A DNA stretch of 64,000 nucleotides from Planctomycetota bacterium (GTDB lineage Bacteria > Planctomycetota > UBA1135 > JADKAF01): contig JADKAF010000001.1 in NCBI GenBank assembly GCA_016719295.1, positions 1,736,001-1,800,000 of the forward strand, given 5' to 3'. The translations under genes and the position numbers were made by a program. This document shows, piece by piece, positions 17,560 to 25,313 of the stretch (positions within the stretch are counted from its first letter, which is position 1; each line of letters starts with the position of its first letter). The notes beneath the pieces were generated by a model, which had not been told where the DNA came from, made no database searches, and worked only from the letters and a program-made list of their open reading frames with translations.

Positions 17560-18323
17560 GTGCGCGACGTGTTGAAGCGGTCCTTCACACCCGCCGGCGG
17601 GAGATTGGCGCCGCCCTTCTCGACCAAGCTCGCGGCGCGGTGCAGCGAGGAGAAGGTCCCCGCGTCGGTCCACCAGCCGTCGAGGACCTCATAGGTCATC
17701 TGGCCCTTCTTGATGTAGGCGTTGTTGACGTCGGTGATCTCGAGCTCGCCGCGATCGGAGGGCACCAGCGTCTTGATGATCTCGAAGACGTGCTGGTCGT
17801 ACATGTAGATGCCGATCACCGCGAGATTGCTCGGCGGGCGCTGCGGCTTCTCGATGATGCGAACGACCTTCTTCCCATCGAGCTCTGCTACGCCGAAACG
17901 CTGCGGATCGTGCACTTCCTTCAGCAGGATCTTCGCCCCCACCGACTGCGCGCGGAAGTCGGCGGCGGCCTTGGCGAAGTTCTTCTCGATGATGTTGTCG
18001 CCGAGCACGACGCAGATCTTCTCGCCCTCGGCGAAGCCCTCGGCCAACGAGAGCGCATCCGCGATCCCGCCTTCGCCTTCCTGATAGGCGTAGGAGAGCT
18101 TCTTCAGGCCGAAGTCCTTGCCGTTCTTCAGCAAGCGGAGGAAGTCGCCGGCGTAGTTGCCGCCCGTCACGATCATGATCTCGTCGATGCCCGCCACCAC
18201 CATCGATTCGATGGGGTAGTAGATCATCGGCTTGTCGTAGACCGGGAGCAGATGCTTGTTGGTGATCGAGGTCAGCGGGCGGAGCCTGGTCCCCAATCCG
18301 CCGGCGAGGATGACGCCTTTCAC
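17556..18323 (-). CDS. rfbA: Glucose-1-phosphate thymidylyltransferase, short form
   Basis: 255 aa. Start is GTG at 18323, with AGAAGG about 7 nt upstream, giving MKGVILAGGLGTRLRPLTSI. Conserved nucleotidyltransferase motifs follow: NKHLLPVYDKPMIYYPIESM, VVLGDNI, FGVAELDGKKVVRIIEKP, GELEITDVNNAYI and DGWWTDAGT. First enzyme of dTDP-rhamnose synthesis. It lacks the ~40 C-terminal residues of E. coli RmlA (293 aa), which build an allosteric dimer contact, so feedback control by dTDP-rhamnose may differ. First gene of the unit reading to rfbB, with a possible promoter at 18458-18486. Confidence 0.93.
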   Translation of the reverse strand: MKGVILAGGLGTRLRPLTSITNKHLLPVYDKPMIYYPIESMVVAGIDEIMIVTGGNYAGDFLRLLKNGKDFGLKKLSYAYQEGEGGIADALSLAEGFAEGEKICVVLGDNIIEKNFAKAAADFRAQSVGAKILLKEVHDPQRFGVAELDGKKVVRIIEKPQRPPSNLAVIGIYMYDQHVFEIIKTLVPSDRGELEITDVNNAYIKKGQMTYEVLDGWWTDAGTFSSLHRAASLVEKGGANLPPAGVKDRFNTSRT

Positions 18324-18457
18324 GTTCGTGCCTTCTCGAGGGTGACGGGGCTCGGGTCCGCCTCTGGCGAGACCCGTAGGGCCGAGCTTCGGCGCGCCCG
18401 AGGTGGACCGCCGCAGCACTCGTGCCGACCGGAGCTTCGGCTGGTTCGATGGGCCGG

Positions 18458-18486
18458 CTTTTACCGGAATCGACAAAGCCGAACAA
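18458..18486 (-). promoter_or_regulatory. Possible sigma-70 promoter for rfbADB
   Basis: On the minus strand: TTGTTC (18486-18481), a 17-nt spacer, and TAAAAG (18463-18458), each matching consensus at four of six positions. This is the most AT-rich spot of the region. Confidence 0.35.
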
Positions 18487-18585
18487 GCCGAGCGCACGCG
18501 CGGGCCTCGCTCCGCTCGTGAAGAGTCGCTGCGGTGCTCGAAGCGCCCACTCCCAGGCACCGCGCGCCCCACCTAAGAGGCAAAG

Positions 18586-18625
18586 GCGAGGGGCCGTCCG
18601 CGCCGATGCGCGGACGGCCCCTCGC
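18586..18625 (-). terminator. Strong terminator hairpin after the DUF4397 gene
   Basis: Perfect 17-bp inverted repeat (18586-18602 with 18609-18625) with a 6-nt loop, 25 nt beyond the stop of the DUF4397 gene on the minus strand. It is followed in that direction by TTTGCCTCTT. Confidence 0.75.
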
Positions 18626-18649
18626 GGTATGCGTTGCGGAGCGCGTGGC

Positions 18650-19924
18650 TCAGAAGGTCGGCACTTCCTGCACGAAGGTCGAGACCGAGTTGGCGTTGAG
18701 CGAGCCGAAGACGTAGACCACGGTCTGGCCCTTCGAGGCGAGACGGACGGAGGTCGGCGCGAAGAGCGGGAGCGCCGAGCCGGGCAGCCCGATCGAGAGC
18801 AGGCCGGACTTCGCCGCCACGAGATCGGCCTGGTCGCCGTTCTCGATCGCCGCCGGGGACGAGACCAGCGTGGCCTTGTCCACCTTGCCGGAGAAGAACG
18901 ACACACCGACCTCGGGCGCGGCGGCGCAGTGACGCACCACGCAGCGCGACTGGCGCGCGGCAGCCGCGCTGAGGTCCTCGGCGAACGCGAGCACTTGCGG
19001 CGCCGCGCTTTCATCGAGGCAAGCGACCAGCGAGGAAGCGCGGCCGCGCGCCAGATGGAAGTCGCCGCGCACGATCGGAGCTCCGATCGAGCCGCCGACG
19101 TTGGTGAGCGCGATGTCGTAGGTTCCCGGGGTGAACTCGAGAACCCCGGTGTTGGTGAGCGGCTGGAAGTTCTGGAGCGCGCGCTCTCCATTCACGAAGA
19201 CATCGACCGGAACGCCGGGGATGCCGTGCACGACATCGAGCCGCGCGACGTTCGAGGTGACGAACGACTGCTGGAGCACGTCGAAGCTGCCGCCGCCGAC
19301 GGAGCCCACCGCGTAGAGCGCGAGCGTCGAGCCCGCCGGGATGAAGAGGGTCTGCGGTCCGAACACCGGCGAGGTGGAGCCGGTCGGCAGCACCTCAACC
19401 TCGTAGAAGCCGCCATTCTTCAGAAGCGTGGAGACCTCCTGCCCATTGGCGAGGCCGACCGCGCTCGCGAGCTCCTTCTGCTTCTCGACGCTGCGCACGA
19501 CGAGATCGACGAGCGGGGCTTGCGCGACGTGGCGTACGACGAGAACGGCGGAGCGGGAGGCATCCGTGCGCGCGACATCGTTGGCGAACGCGCGCAGCTC
19601 GACCGCGCCGGTCCCCGTGAGGTTCGCGGTGACGGTCGAGAAGGTGTTCGCACTGAGGCTGACGCTCAGCGTCGCGATCGGGCTGTTGAAGGGGCCGTTG
19701 GCGGCGACGATGGCGAGGTCGACCTGCCCGGCGTCGAGCGTGATCTCATCGGTGACCGTGAAGGGCTCGAAATCCTCGATCGCGAGGTTGCCGTTCACAT
19801 AGACATCGACGAGCGCCCCGGGAACACCGTGCACGACGACGACTTGGGCCTTCTGTGCGAAGACGGGCGCTGCGGCGAAGAGCAGCGTGGACAGACCGGT
19901 AGCCAGTGAGCGAAACGAGAGCAT
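18650..19924 (-). CDS. Secreted protein with two DUF4397 domains
   Basis: 424 aa from ATG 19924, preceded by GGGAGGA. Signal peptide MLSFRSLATGLSTLLFAAAPVFAQ. The DUF4397 pattern VVVHGVPGALVDVYVNG, then NFEPFT-like and AGQVDLAIV, occurs near residues 28-90. It recurs near 235-300 (LDVVHGIPGVPVDVFVNGER, then LQNFQPLTNTGVLEFTPGTY). Each domain is followed by a second beta-rich half with VRHVAQAPLVDLVV or CVVRHCAAAPEVGVSFFSG. DUF4397 is an immunoglobulin-like fold of secreted and surface proteins with no known enzymatic activity. Monocistronic, ended by a strong hairpin. Confidence 0.82.
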   Translation of the reverse strand: MLSFRSLATGLSTLLFAAAPVFAQKAQVVVVHGVPGALVDVYVNGNLAIEDFEPFTVTDEITLDAGQVDLAIVAANGPFNSPIATLSVSLSANTFSTVTANLTGTGAVELRAFANDVARTDASRSAVLVVRHVAQAPLVDLVVRSVEKQKELASAVGLANGQEVSTLLKNGGFYEVEVLPTGSTSPVFGPQTLFIPAGSTLALYAVGSVGGGSFDVLQQSFVTSNVARLDVVHGIPGVPVDVFVNGERALQNFQPLTNTGVLEFTPGTYDIALTNVGGSIGAPIVRGDFHLARGRASSLVACLDESAAPQVLAFAEDLSAAAARQSRCVVRHCAAAPEVGVSFFSGKVDKATLVSSPAAIENGDQADLVAAKSGLLSIGLPGSALPLFAPTSVRLASKGQTVVYVFGSLNANSVSTFVQEVPTF

Positions 19925-20103
19925 GGTTCCTCCCTCGGACGCGCAGGGACCGCGCGCGAGTACTTCAGGTGCTGCGTGGGACGAGTTCCGTCGGATCCGC
20001 TGGGACGGATCCGTCCTCGCTTCGCCGCGCGTCAAGACTCCGGATGCGCGCCCGCGCCGCAGCTCTCGGATCCGCAGCGGCCTCGCAGACGAAGCAGAAC
20101 GAA

Positions 20104-20141
20104 GCCGGGCGGGACCTCCCTCTCGGGTGGTCCCGCCCGGC
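20104..20141 (-). terminator. Terminator hairpin after the kelch gene
   Basis: A 13-bp perfect outer stem (20104-20116 with 20129-20141) encloses a small CCC/GGG inner stem. It lies 44 nt downstream of the kelch gene stop and is followed in that direction by CTTCGTTCTGCTTC. Confidence 0.7.
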
Positions 20142-20184
20142 GTCGTCGCTTGCAACGGGCGCCGCGGCTCGGCGCGCGTCGCGC

Positions 20185-21696
20185 TCAGCGCGGCTGGAAG
20201 AGCTCGCTCTGCAGCGCTCCACCGCCGGCGACGAGCACCTTGCCTTCCGGCAGCGTCACCGCGACGCCGCCGATGCGGGACGCGGCCATGTCACCGGCCG
20301 GAGAGGTCGTACCCGCCGCGAAGAAGTCGCTCGAGAGCAGCGGCTCGAAGACGAAGGTCTGCGTCGGCACGTCGACGCGCACGTTGAAGCCGCCGGCGAT
20401 GAGCGCCTTGGCCCCCGGGATCGCCGCGATCGACGGCAGCATGCGGCCGACTTGCAGCGGCTGCGGCGAGGAGAAGCTGCCGAAGAGGCCACCGCGATAG
20501 GTGATCGCGTTCGGCACGGTCCCGATGATCAGGTCGGCGATGTTGCCGGTCGTGAGGAAGGTGGTGAAGTCGATCGAGACGCCGCCCGCGAGGAGCGCGC
20601 GGCCGTCGCTCAGAGCCACCGCTCCGTGCAGCATGCGCGGCGTCGCCATCAGCGCGGGCAGACCGAAGATGTTCGCATTCGCGAGATAGGTCTGCGCAAG
20701 GAAGGAGACGGTCGGGATGTTCACCACGGGCAGCACCGAGAGGCCGCCCGCGATCAGCACGTCACCGCCGGTGAGCGTCGTCGCGGAGTGGAAGAGCTTC
20801 TTCTCGAGCAGGTTCGGTCCGCTCGTCAGCGTGCCCGCGACCGGATCGAAGATCTCGCTGGTCTCGAGGATGCCGGCGAGGAAGGTCGGCAGATCCGCGA
20901 AGTCGAGGCTGCGCGCGCCGCCCACGATCAGCACGCGGCCGTTGTTCAAACGAGCGGAGGCATGTCCGGCGCGAGGAGCGGTCATCGGACCGACCTGCGT
21001 CGAGAGCCCGGTCGCCGGATCCCACACCCAGGCTTCGTCCGTCGGCTGACCGCTGAGGCCGATGCCGCCGCACACGAACACGCGGCCGTCCGCGAGCAAG
21101 GTCTGCGTGGCGAGGATGTTCCCCGACGGCACGATGCCGGCGACCGAGAACTCCTGCGTGTCGGGGTCGTAGCGATTGATCACCGGACCCGAGCCGCCGA
21201 CGAGCAGCACCTTGCCGTCGGGCTCCACGAAGCCCTGGCCGGTGATGATCGGGATCTGCGTCGCGTCCGCCGTCGGCGCGAAGCTCCCCGGCGCCTGGAA
21301 GGTGAGGCGCGTCTTGTTCGAGACCTCGTCGAAGGGCAGGAACTCGAAGGCCTGGAAGCTGAGGCGCACGCCCTCGAGGAGCGGCTCCGCCGGAATCGGG
21401 ATCGAGCGCGTCGCCGCGCCGCTGCCGTTCAGCTGCGCGTAGAAGAGCGGGATCTCCGAGCAGACCTGCAGGTAGCTGAGGTCGATGTCGAGCGTGACGC
21501 CGGGGACGAGCGGCGTCTGCTGCTCGCGGTCGGAGAAGAGCAGGAACACCGGATTGCCCGGCGTGCCGCCCGAGAGCTCGAAGCGGGTCGTGCCCGGTAC
21601 CGCCCCACCGAACTTGCGGAGGGCGAGCTGGGCGTCGGCTTCGGAAGCGAGGGAGAGGAGGACGGGGAGCGCGAGGAGCGGTCGCAGCGAGGTCAT
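20185..21696 (-). CDS. Secreted kelch-repeat protein
   Basis: 503 aa from ATG 21696; the signal peptide (MTSLRPLLALPVLLSLASEADA) supports this start over longer in-frame ones, although the Shine-Dalgarno site is weak. Residues ~25-130 form a beta-sandwich-like N-domain with ELSGGTPGNPVFLLFS. The rest carries six or more kelch blades: DGKVLLVGGSG, DGRVFVCGGIG, NGRVLIVGGAR, GGDVLIAGGLS, DGRALLAGGVS, GAKALIAGGFN, EGKVLVAGGGA. Kelch propellers of this kind resemble galactose-oxidase central domains, but no copper ligands are visible. Probably a surface binding protein; ligand unknown. Confidence 0.82.
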   Translation of the reverse strand: MTSLRPLLALPVLLSLASEADAQLALRKFGGAVPGTTRFELSGGTPGNPVFLLFSDREQQTPLVPGVTLDIDLSYLQVCSEIPLFYAQLNGSGAATRSIPIPAEPLLEGVRLSFQAFEFLPFDEVSNKTRLTFQAPGSFAPTADATQIPIITGQGFVEPDGKVLLVGGSGPVINRYDPDTQEFSVAGIVPSGNILATQTLLADGRVFVCGGIGLSGQPTDEAWVWDPATGLSTQVGPMTAPRAGHASARLNNGRVLIVGGARSLDFADLPTFLAGILETSEIFDPVAGTLTSGPNLLEKKLFHSATTLTGGDVLIAGGLSVLPVVNIPTVSFLAQTYLANANIFGLPALMATPRMLHGAVALSDGRALLAGGVSIDFTTFLTTGNIADLIIGTVPNAITYRGGLFGSFSSPQPLQVGRMLPSIAAIPGAKALIAGGFNVRVDVPTQTFVFEPLLSSDFFAAGTTSPAGDMAASRIGGVAVTLPEGKVLVAGGGALQSELFQPR

Positions 21697-22035
21697 GGGG
21701 TGCCTGGGTTTGCGCGCGATCGGGGCTGGAAGCATATACCTCCGATGCACGCCGCTGCGCTCTGGTTCCCTACGACCCAAAGCATAGCGAAATCCTAGAC
21801 CCGCACGCGGCCCCAGCATGCGGCCGTCAGGAGCCGTGGAGGCGCCCGACGGTCCGCCCTAGCAGCCTGTTGAAGAAGTGCTTCGAGGCTGGGAACGATG
21901 CATCGGGCGTCCCGCCGAGGCGCAGGAACCGGCGCTGAAGCGGGTGTTTCAGCTAGGTTCCGGCAACGAAGGCGGGGCGACCGAGGCGCGTTCTTGAGCC
22001 CGAATGACTGATTCAACAGGCTACTAGCTCGCCGG
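21697..22035. other. Intergenic region, 339 nt
   Basis: Upstream of the kelch gene the sequence contains relatively AT-rich bases (21725-21800, several TATA-like stretches on the minus strand) that may hold its promoter. The remainder is full copy A of the dispersed repeat. No gene is supported. Confidence 0.5.
21863..22023 (-). repeat. Dispersed 161-bp repeat, copy A (full length)
   Basis: Exactly 161 bp between two CTAG tetranucleotides (21859-21862 and 22024-22027). The ends are inverted: left CAGCCTGTTGAAGAAGTGCT, and right, read inward, TAGCCTGTTGAATCAGTCAT. The similarity continues to about 37 nt. It aligns without gaps to 55828-55988 in opposite orientation, about four-fifths identical by hand count. 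The structure is that of a MITE-like non-autonomous element with a 4-bp CTAG target duplication. Strand is given to match copy D as plus. Confidence 0.8.
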
Positions 22036-23385
22036 TCACAGGCGATGAACCGCCGCCCGCCCGCTCTGGCCCCGCAGCGCATTGCGCGTGTCGAGGATGT
22101 CGGGCACGGTCTCCAGGAGCCCGCGATAGTCGGTGCCCGGGTGCGCGGTGAGGATCACCGCGAGATCGAAGCCGCCGTTCCAACCCTCGGCGCGAGACAG
22201 CTCGCGCCCGCTGTGCTCGAGCACGACCTTGCCGACGTGATCGTCGCGGAAGGCGAGGGTCGCCCCGCGGTCGAGCAGCTTCTCGGCGACATCCAGCGCC
22301 GGGGACTCGCGGAGGTCGCCGACGCCGCCCTTGTAGGCCATGCCGACGAGCAGGATGCGCGAGCCCTTCACCGCCTTGCCGCGCTCGTTCAGCACGTCGG
22401 TGACGCGCGTCACGACGTGATCCGGCATCGAGCGATTCACCTCGTCGGCGAGCTCGATGAAGCGCACGTTGTAGTTCAGCGTGCGCAGCTTCCACGAGAG
22501 GTAGAGCGGGTCGATCGGGATGCAGTGCCCGCCGAGCCCCGGTCCGGGATAGAAGGGCATGAAGCCGAAGGGCTTCGTCGCCGCCGCCTCCACCACCTGC
22601 CAGACGTCGATGCCGAGCTTGGCGCAGACGATCGCGATCTCGTTCACGAGGCCGATGTTCACCGCGCGGAAGGTGTTCTCGAGCAGCTTCACGATCTCGG
22701 CCGTGTCGGCGCCGTCGACGCGCACGACGTGATCGCAGACCAGCCCATAGAGCGCTCCGCTCGCTTCGGTCGCGAAGGGCGTGCACCCGCCGACGACCTT
22801 GGGCGTGTTGCGGACGCCGTACTTCTTGTTCCCGGGGTCGATGCGCTCGGGCGAGAAGGCGAGCCCCACGTCGACGCCGACCTTGAACCCGCGCTCCTCG
22901 ATGCGCGGGAGCATCACCTCGCGCGTGGTGCCCGGGTAGGTCGTGCTCTCGAGGACGAGGAGCTGGCCCTTCCGCATGTGCGGCAGGATCGACTCCAGGG
23001 CCGAGACGATGTACGACATGTCTGGGTCGCGCGACTTGCTGAGCGGAGTCGGCACGCAGATCGAGATCGTGTCGGCCGCGGCCAGCGCCGCGAAGTCGGC
23101 GGACACGAGGAAGCGCTTCGAATCGATGTGCTTCGCGACCTGCGCCGAGGGGATGTCCTCGACGTCGCTCTTCCCCGCGTTCAGAGTCGCGATCTTGCGG
23201 GGCGAGACGTCGATCCCGATCACCCGCACACCTTCTTCGCAGAAGGCCATCGCGAGCGGGAGGCCGACATAGCCCAGGCCGATGATGCCGACGGTGGCCT
23301 CGCGCCGCGCCAAGCGTTCGGGCAGCTTCGAGAGCTCGGGCCCCGGCGTGAGAGAGGACGCCGGAGCGGAAGCGTGGGGGTTCAT
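22036..23385 (-). CDS. UDP-N-acetylglucosamine 6-dehydrogenase-type nucleotide sugar dehydrogenase
   Basis: 449 aa, ATG at 23385 overlapping the glmS stop (ATGA). NAD site TVGIIGLGYVGLPLAMAF; catalytic Cys in PGLGGHCIPIDPLYLSWKL; also AFSPERIDPGN and VRNTPKVVGG. The FYPGPGLGGHCIPIDP form is typical of WbpA/WecC-like enzymes acting on UDP-GlcNAc or UDP-ManNAc rather than UDP-glucose. The product would be UDP-GlcNAc uronic acid. Coupling to glmS, which feeds UDP-GlcNAc synthesis, supports an amino-sugar substrate. The ~30-residue N-terminal extension (MNPHASAPASS) is unusual. Exact substrate unproven. Confidence 0.88.
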   Translation of the reverse strand: MNPHASAPASSLTPGPELSKLPERLARREATVGIIGLGYVGLPLAMAFCEEGVRVIGIDVSPRKIATLNAGKSDVEDIPSAQVAKHIDSKRFLVSADFAALAAADTISICVPTPLSKSRDPDMSYIVSALESILPHMRKGQLLVLESTTYPGTTREVMLPRIEERGFKVGVDVGLAFSPERIDPGNKKYGVRNTPKVVGGCTPFATEASGALYGLVCDHVVRVDGADTAEIVKLLENTFRAVNIGLVNEIAIVCAKLGIDVWQVVEAAATKPFGFMPFYPGPGLGGHCIPIDPLYLSWKLRTLNYNVRFIELADEVNRSMPDHVVTRVTDVLNERGKAVKGSRILLVGMAYKGGVGDLRESPALDVAEKLLDRGATLAFRDDHVGKVVLEHSGRELSRAEGWNGGFDLAVILTAHPGTDYRGLLETVPDILDTRNALRGQSGRAAVHRL

Positions 23386-25256
23386 TCGACGGTGACGCTC
23401 TTCGCCAGGTTGCGGGGCTGATCGATCTCGCGCCCCAGGGTATCCGCGATGTAGTAAGAGAGGAGCTGCAGCGGGATCACGGCGACGATGGGCGAGAGTT
23501 CCTCGCTCGTCGTCGGGATCTGGATGAACTCCTCCGCTTGCCCGCGGTCGCTCGGGTCGTTGCCGACCATCACGACGCTGCCGCGGCGGGCCATGATCTC
23601 CTCCACGTTCGCGCGCACCTTGTCGTAGAGGCGGCCTTGCGGCGCGACGACCAAGGTGCAGAGCGTGGGATCGACGAGCGCGATCGGGCCGTGCTTCATC
23701 TCGCCGGCCGGATAGCCCTCGGCGTGAAGATAGCTGATCTCCTTCAGCTTGAGGGCCCCTTCCAGCGCGATCGGGTAGTGCAACCCGCGCCCGAGGAAGA
23801 AGAACTTCGAGAAGCGGCAGAGCTTCTCCGCGACGCGCCGCACCTCCTTCAGGAAGGTCGGATTGAGCAACGCCTCGAGCTTCGCGACTAGCTCGCGGAG
23901 GTCCTGCAGGATGCGTCGCCCAGCCTCGGCGTCGAGGCGCCCGCGCGCGCGCCCCATGCGCAGAGCCAGCAGATAGAGCGCCGTGAGCTGCGAGGTGAAG
24001 GCCTTCGTGGAGGCGACGCCGATCTCCGGCCCCGCGTGGGTGAGGATCGTGGCCTCGGCCTCGCGCGCCAGGGTCGAGCCCTTCACGTTGCAGATCGTCA
24101 GCGTCCGCGCCCCGCGCTCAGCGGCGACGCGCAGCGCACCGATCGTGTCGATGGTCTCGCCCGACTGCGTGATGGCGATCACCAAGGTCTTCCCGCCATC
24201 GACCGCGCCGCGGTAGCGATACTCGCTCGCGAAGTCGCACTCGACCGGGATGCGCGCCCAGCGCTCGAGCAGGAACTTGCCGACGAGCCCGGCATGCAGC
24301 GAGGTGCCGCAGGCGACGATCTGGATGCGCTGGATGTCGCGGAAGACGTCGTCGCCCCAGGGGAAGTCCTCGAAGCGCACATCGCCCTCGGTCTCCTTCA
24401 GGCGCGAGAACGCGGCCCGCGCGATGACCATGGGCTGCTCGAGGATCTCCTTCAGCATGTAGTGCGGGTGGCCGTTCTTCTCGGCCGCCTGCGCGTCCCA
24501 CTCGATGCGCTGAAGCGGGCGTTTCACCTGGCGCATCTCGAGGTCGTAGACCAGGACGCCGTCAGGAGTGAGCTCGGCGAGCTCCCCGTCCTGCAGATAG
24601 AGGACGTCGCGCGTCTGCGAGAGGAACGCGGGGATGTCCGACGCGACGTAGGAGCACGTCCCGTTCACCCCGATCACCAACGGCGAGTCCTTGCGGGTCG
24701 CGACGATGCGGTCGGGATAATCGGCGTGGATCAGCGCGATCGCCCATGCGCCGCGAACCTCGGCGGTCGCCGAGCGGACGGCCGCGGTGAGCGGGTGGAT
24801 CCCGCCGCGCACGCCTTCGCGCTGGAGGCGCTCGAGATGCGAGCCCACGAGGTGCGCCAGCACCTCGGAGTCGGTCTCGGAGCTGAAGGCGTGGCCCGCA
24901 GCGCTGAGCTGCGCCTTGATCTCCTCGTAGTTCTCGATGATCCCGTTGTGCACGAGGACCAGGCGGCCCGTGGCATCGCGATGCGGATGGGCGTTGGCGT
25001 CGCTCGGACGTCCATGCGTAGCCCAGCGCGTATGGCCGAGCCCGACGCGCGCGCCCTTCGGCAGCGCGTCGCGCAGCAGGTGCTCCTCCAGAGCGGCGAG
25101 CTTGCCGACGCGGCGGCGCACTTGCGCGTTCTGCCCCTCGAGCACCGCGACGCCGGCCGAGTCATAGCCGCGGTACTCCAGGCGCTTCAGGCCATCCAAG
25201 AGGCGCCTCACGAGGTCGCCCCCGTCGCGCTGCACGCATCCGATGATCCCGCACAT
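23382..25256 (-). CDS. glmS: Glutamine--fructose-6-phosphate aminotransferase (isomerizing)
   Basis: 624 aa. Cys2 of MCGIIGCV is the glutaminase nucleophile; RLEYRGYDSAGVAV, GHTRWATHG and HNGIIENYEEIK complete the N-domain. Two SIS domains follow (ACGTSLHAGLVGKFLLE; FFLGRGLHYPIALEGALKLKEISYLHAEGY), with the family C-terminus DQPRNLAKSVTVE. It makes glucosamine-6-phosphate for peptidoglycan and polysaccharide amino sugars. The Shine-Dalgarno GAGGAG lies in a long GA-repeat purine tract (25261-25283). It overlaps the nucleotide-sugar dehydrogenase gene by 4 nt. Confidence 0.97.
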   Translation of the reverse strand: MCGIIGCVQRDGGDLVRRLLDGLKRLEYRGYDSAGVAVLEGQNAQVRRRVGKLAALEEHLLRDALPKGARVGLGHTRWATHGRPSDANAHPHRDATGRLVLVHNGIIENYEEIKAQLSAAGHAFSSETDSEVLAHLVGSHLERLQREGVRGGIHPLTAAVRSATAEVRGAWAIALIHADYPDRIVATRKDSPLVIGVNGTCSYVASDIPAFLSQTRDVLYLQDGELAELTPDGVLVYDLEMRQVKRPLQRIEWDAQAAEKNGHPHYMLKEILEQPMVIARAAFSRLKETEGDVRFEDFPWGDDVFRDIQRIQIVACGTSLHAGLVGKFLLERWARIPVECDFASEYRYRGAVDGGKTLVIAITQSGETIDTIGALRVAAERGARTLTICNVKGSTLAREAEATILTHAGPEIGVASTKAFTSQLTALYLLALRMGRARGRLDAEAGRRILQDLRELVAKLEALLNPTFLKEVRRVAEKLCRFSKFFFLGRGLHYPIALEGALKLKEISYLHAEGYPAGEMKHGPIALVDPTLCTLVVAPQGRLYDKVRANVEEIMARRGSVVMVGNDPSDRGQAEEFIQIPTTSEELSPIVAVIPLQLLSYYIADTLGREIDQPRNLAKSVTVE

Positions 25257-25260
25257 GACG

Positions 25261-25283
25261 TTCTCTCCTCTCTCTCTCTCCCT
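25261..25283 (-). repeat. (GA)n purine tract acting as glmS ribosome site
   Basis: On the minus strand a run of about ten GA dinucleotides with one GG break lies 5-27 nt before the glmS ATG and contains GAGGAG at Shine-Dalgarno spacing. Dinucleotide runs can change length by slippage. Confidence 0.6.
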
Positions 25284-25313
25284 ACCTGCGGCCGCGCAGG
25301 ACGCGCGGCGCCC

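Larger units (their letters stand above)
18324..18649. other. Intergenic region, 326 nt, upstream of rfbA
   Basis: No coding sequence is supported. It holds a candidate promoter for the rfb genes (18458-18486) and the terminator hairpin of the next minus-strand gene (18586-18625). The rfbA leader would be about 130 nt; I see no recognisable riboswitch in it. Confidence 0.5.

Noticed and set aside
21795..22082. A small protein encoded across repeat copies A and D (both have an open frame with similar translation)
   Set aside because: Amino-acid similarity is no higher than nucleotide similarity, half copies break the frame, and no shared start or ribosome site exists.
22036..23385. Calling this gene UDP-glucose 6-dehydrogenase (ugd) because uxs lies nearby
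   Set aside because: The active-site form FYPGPGLGGHCIPIDP and the coupling to glmS fit the UDP-GlcNAc type better.
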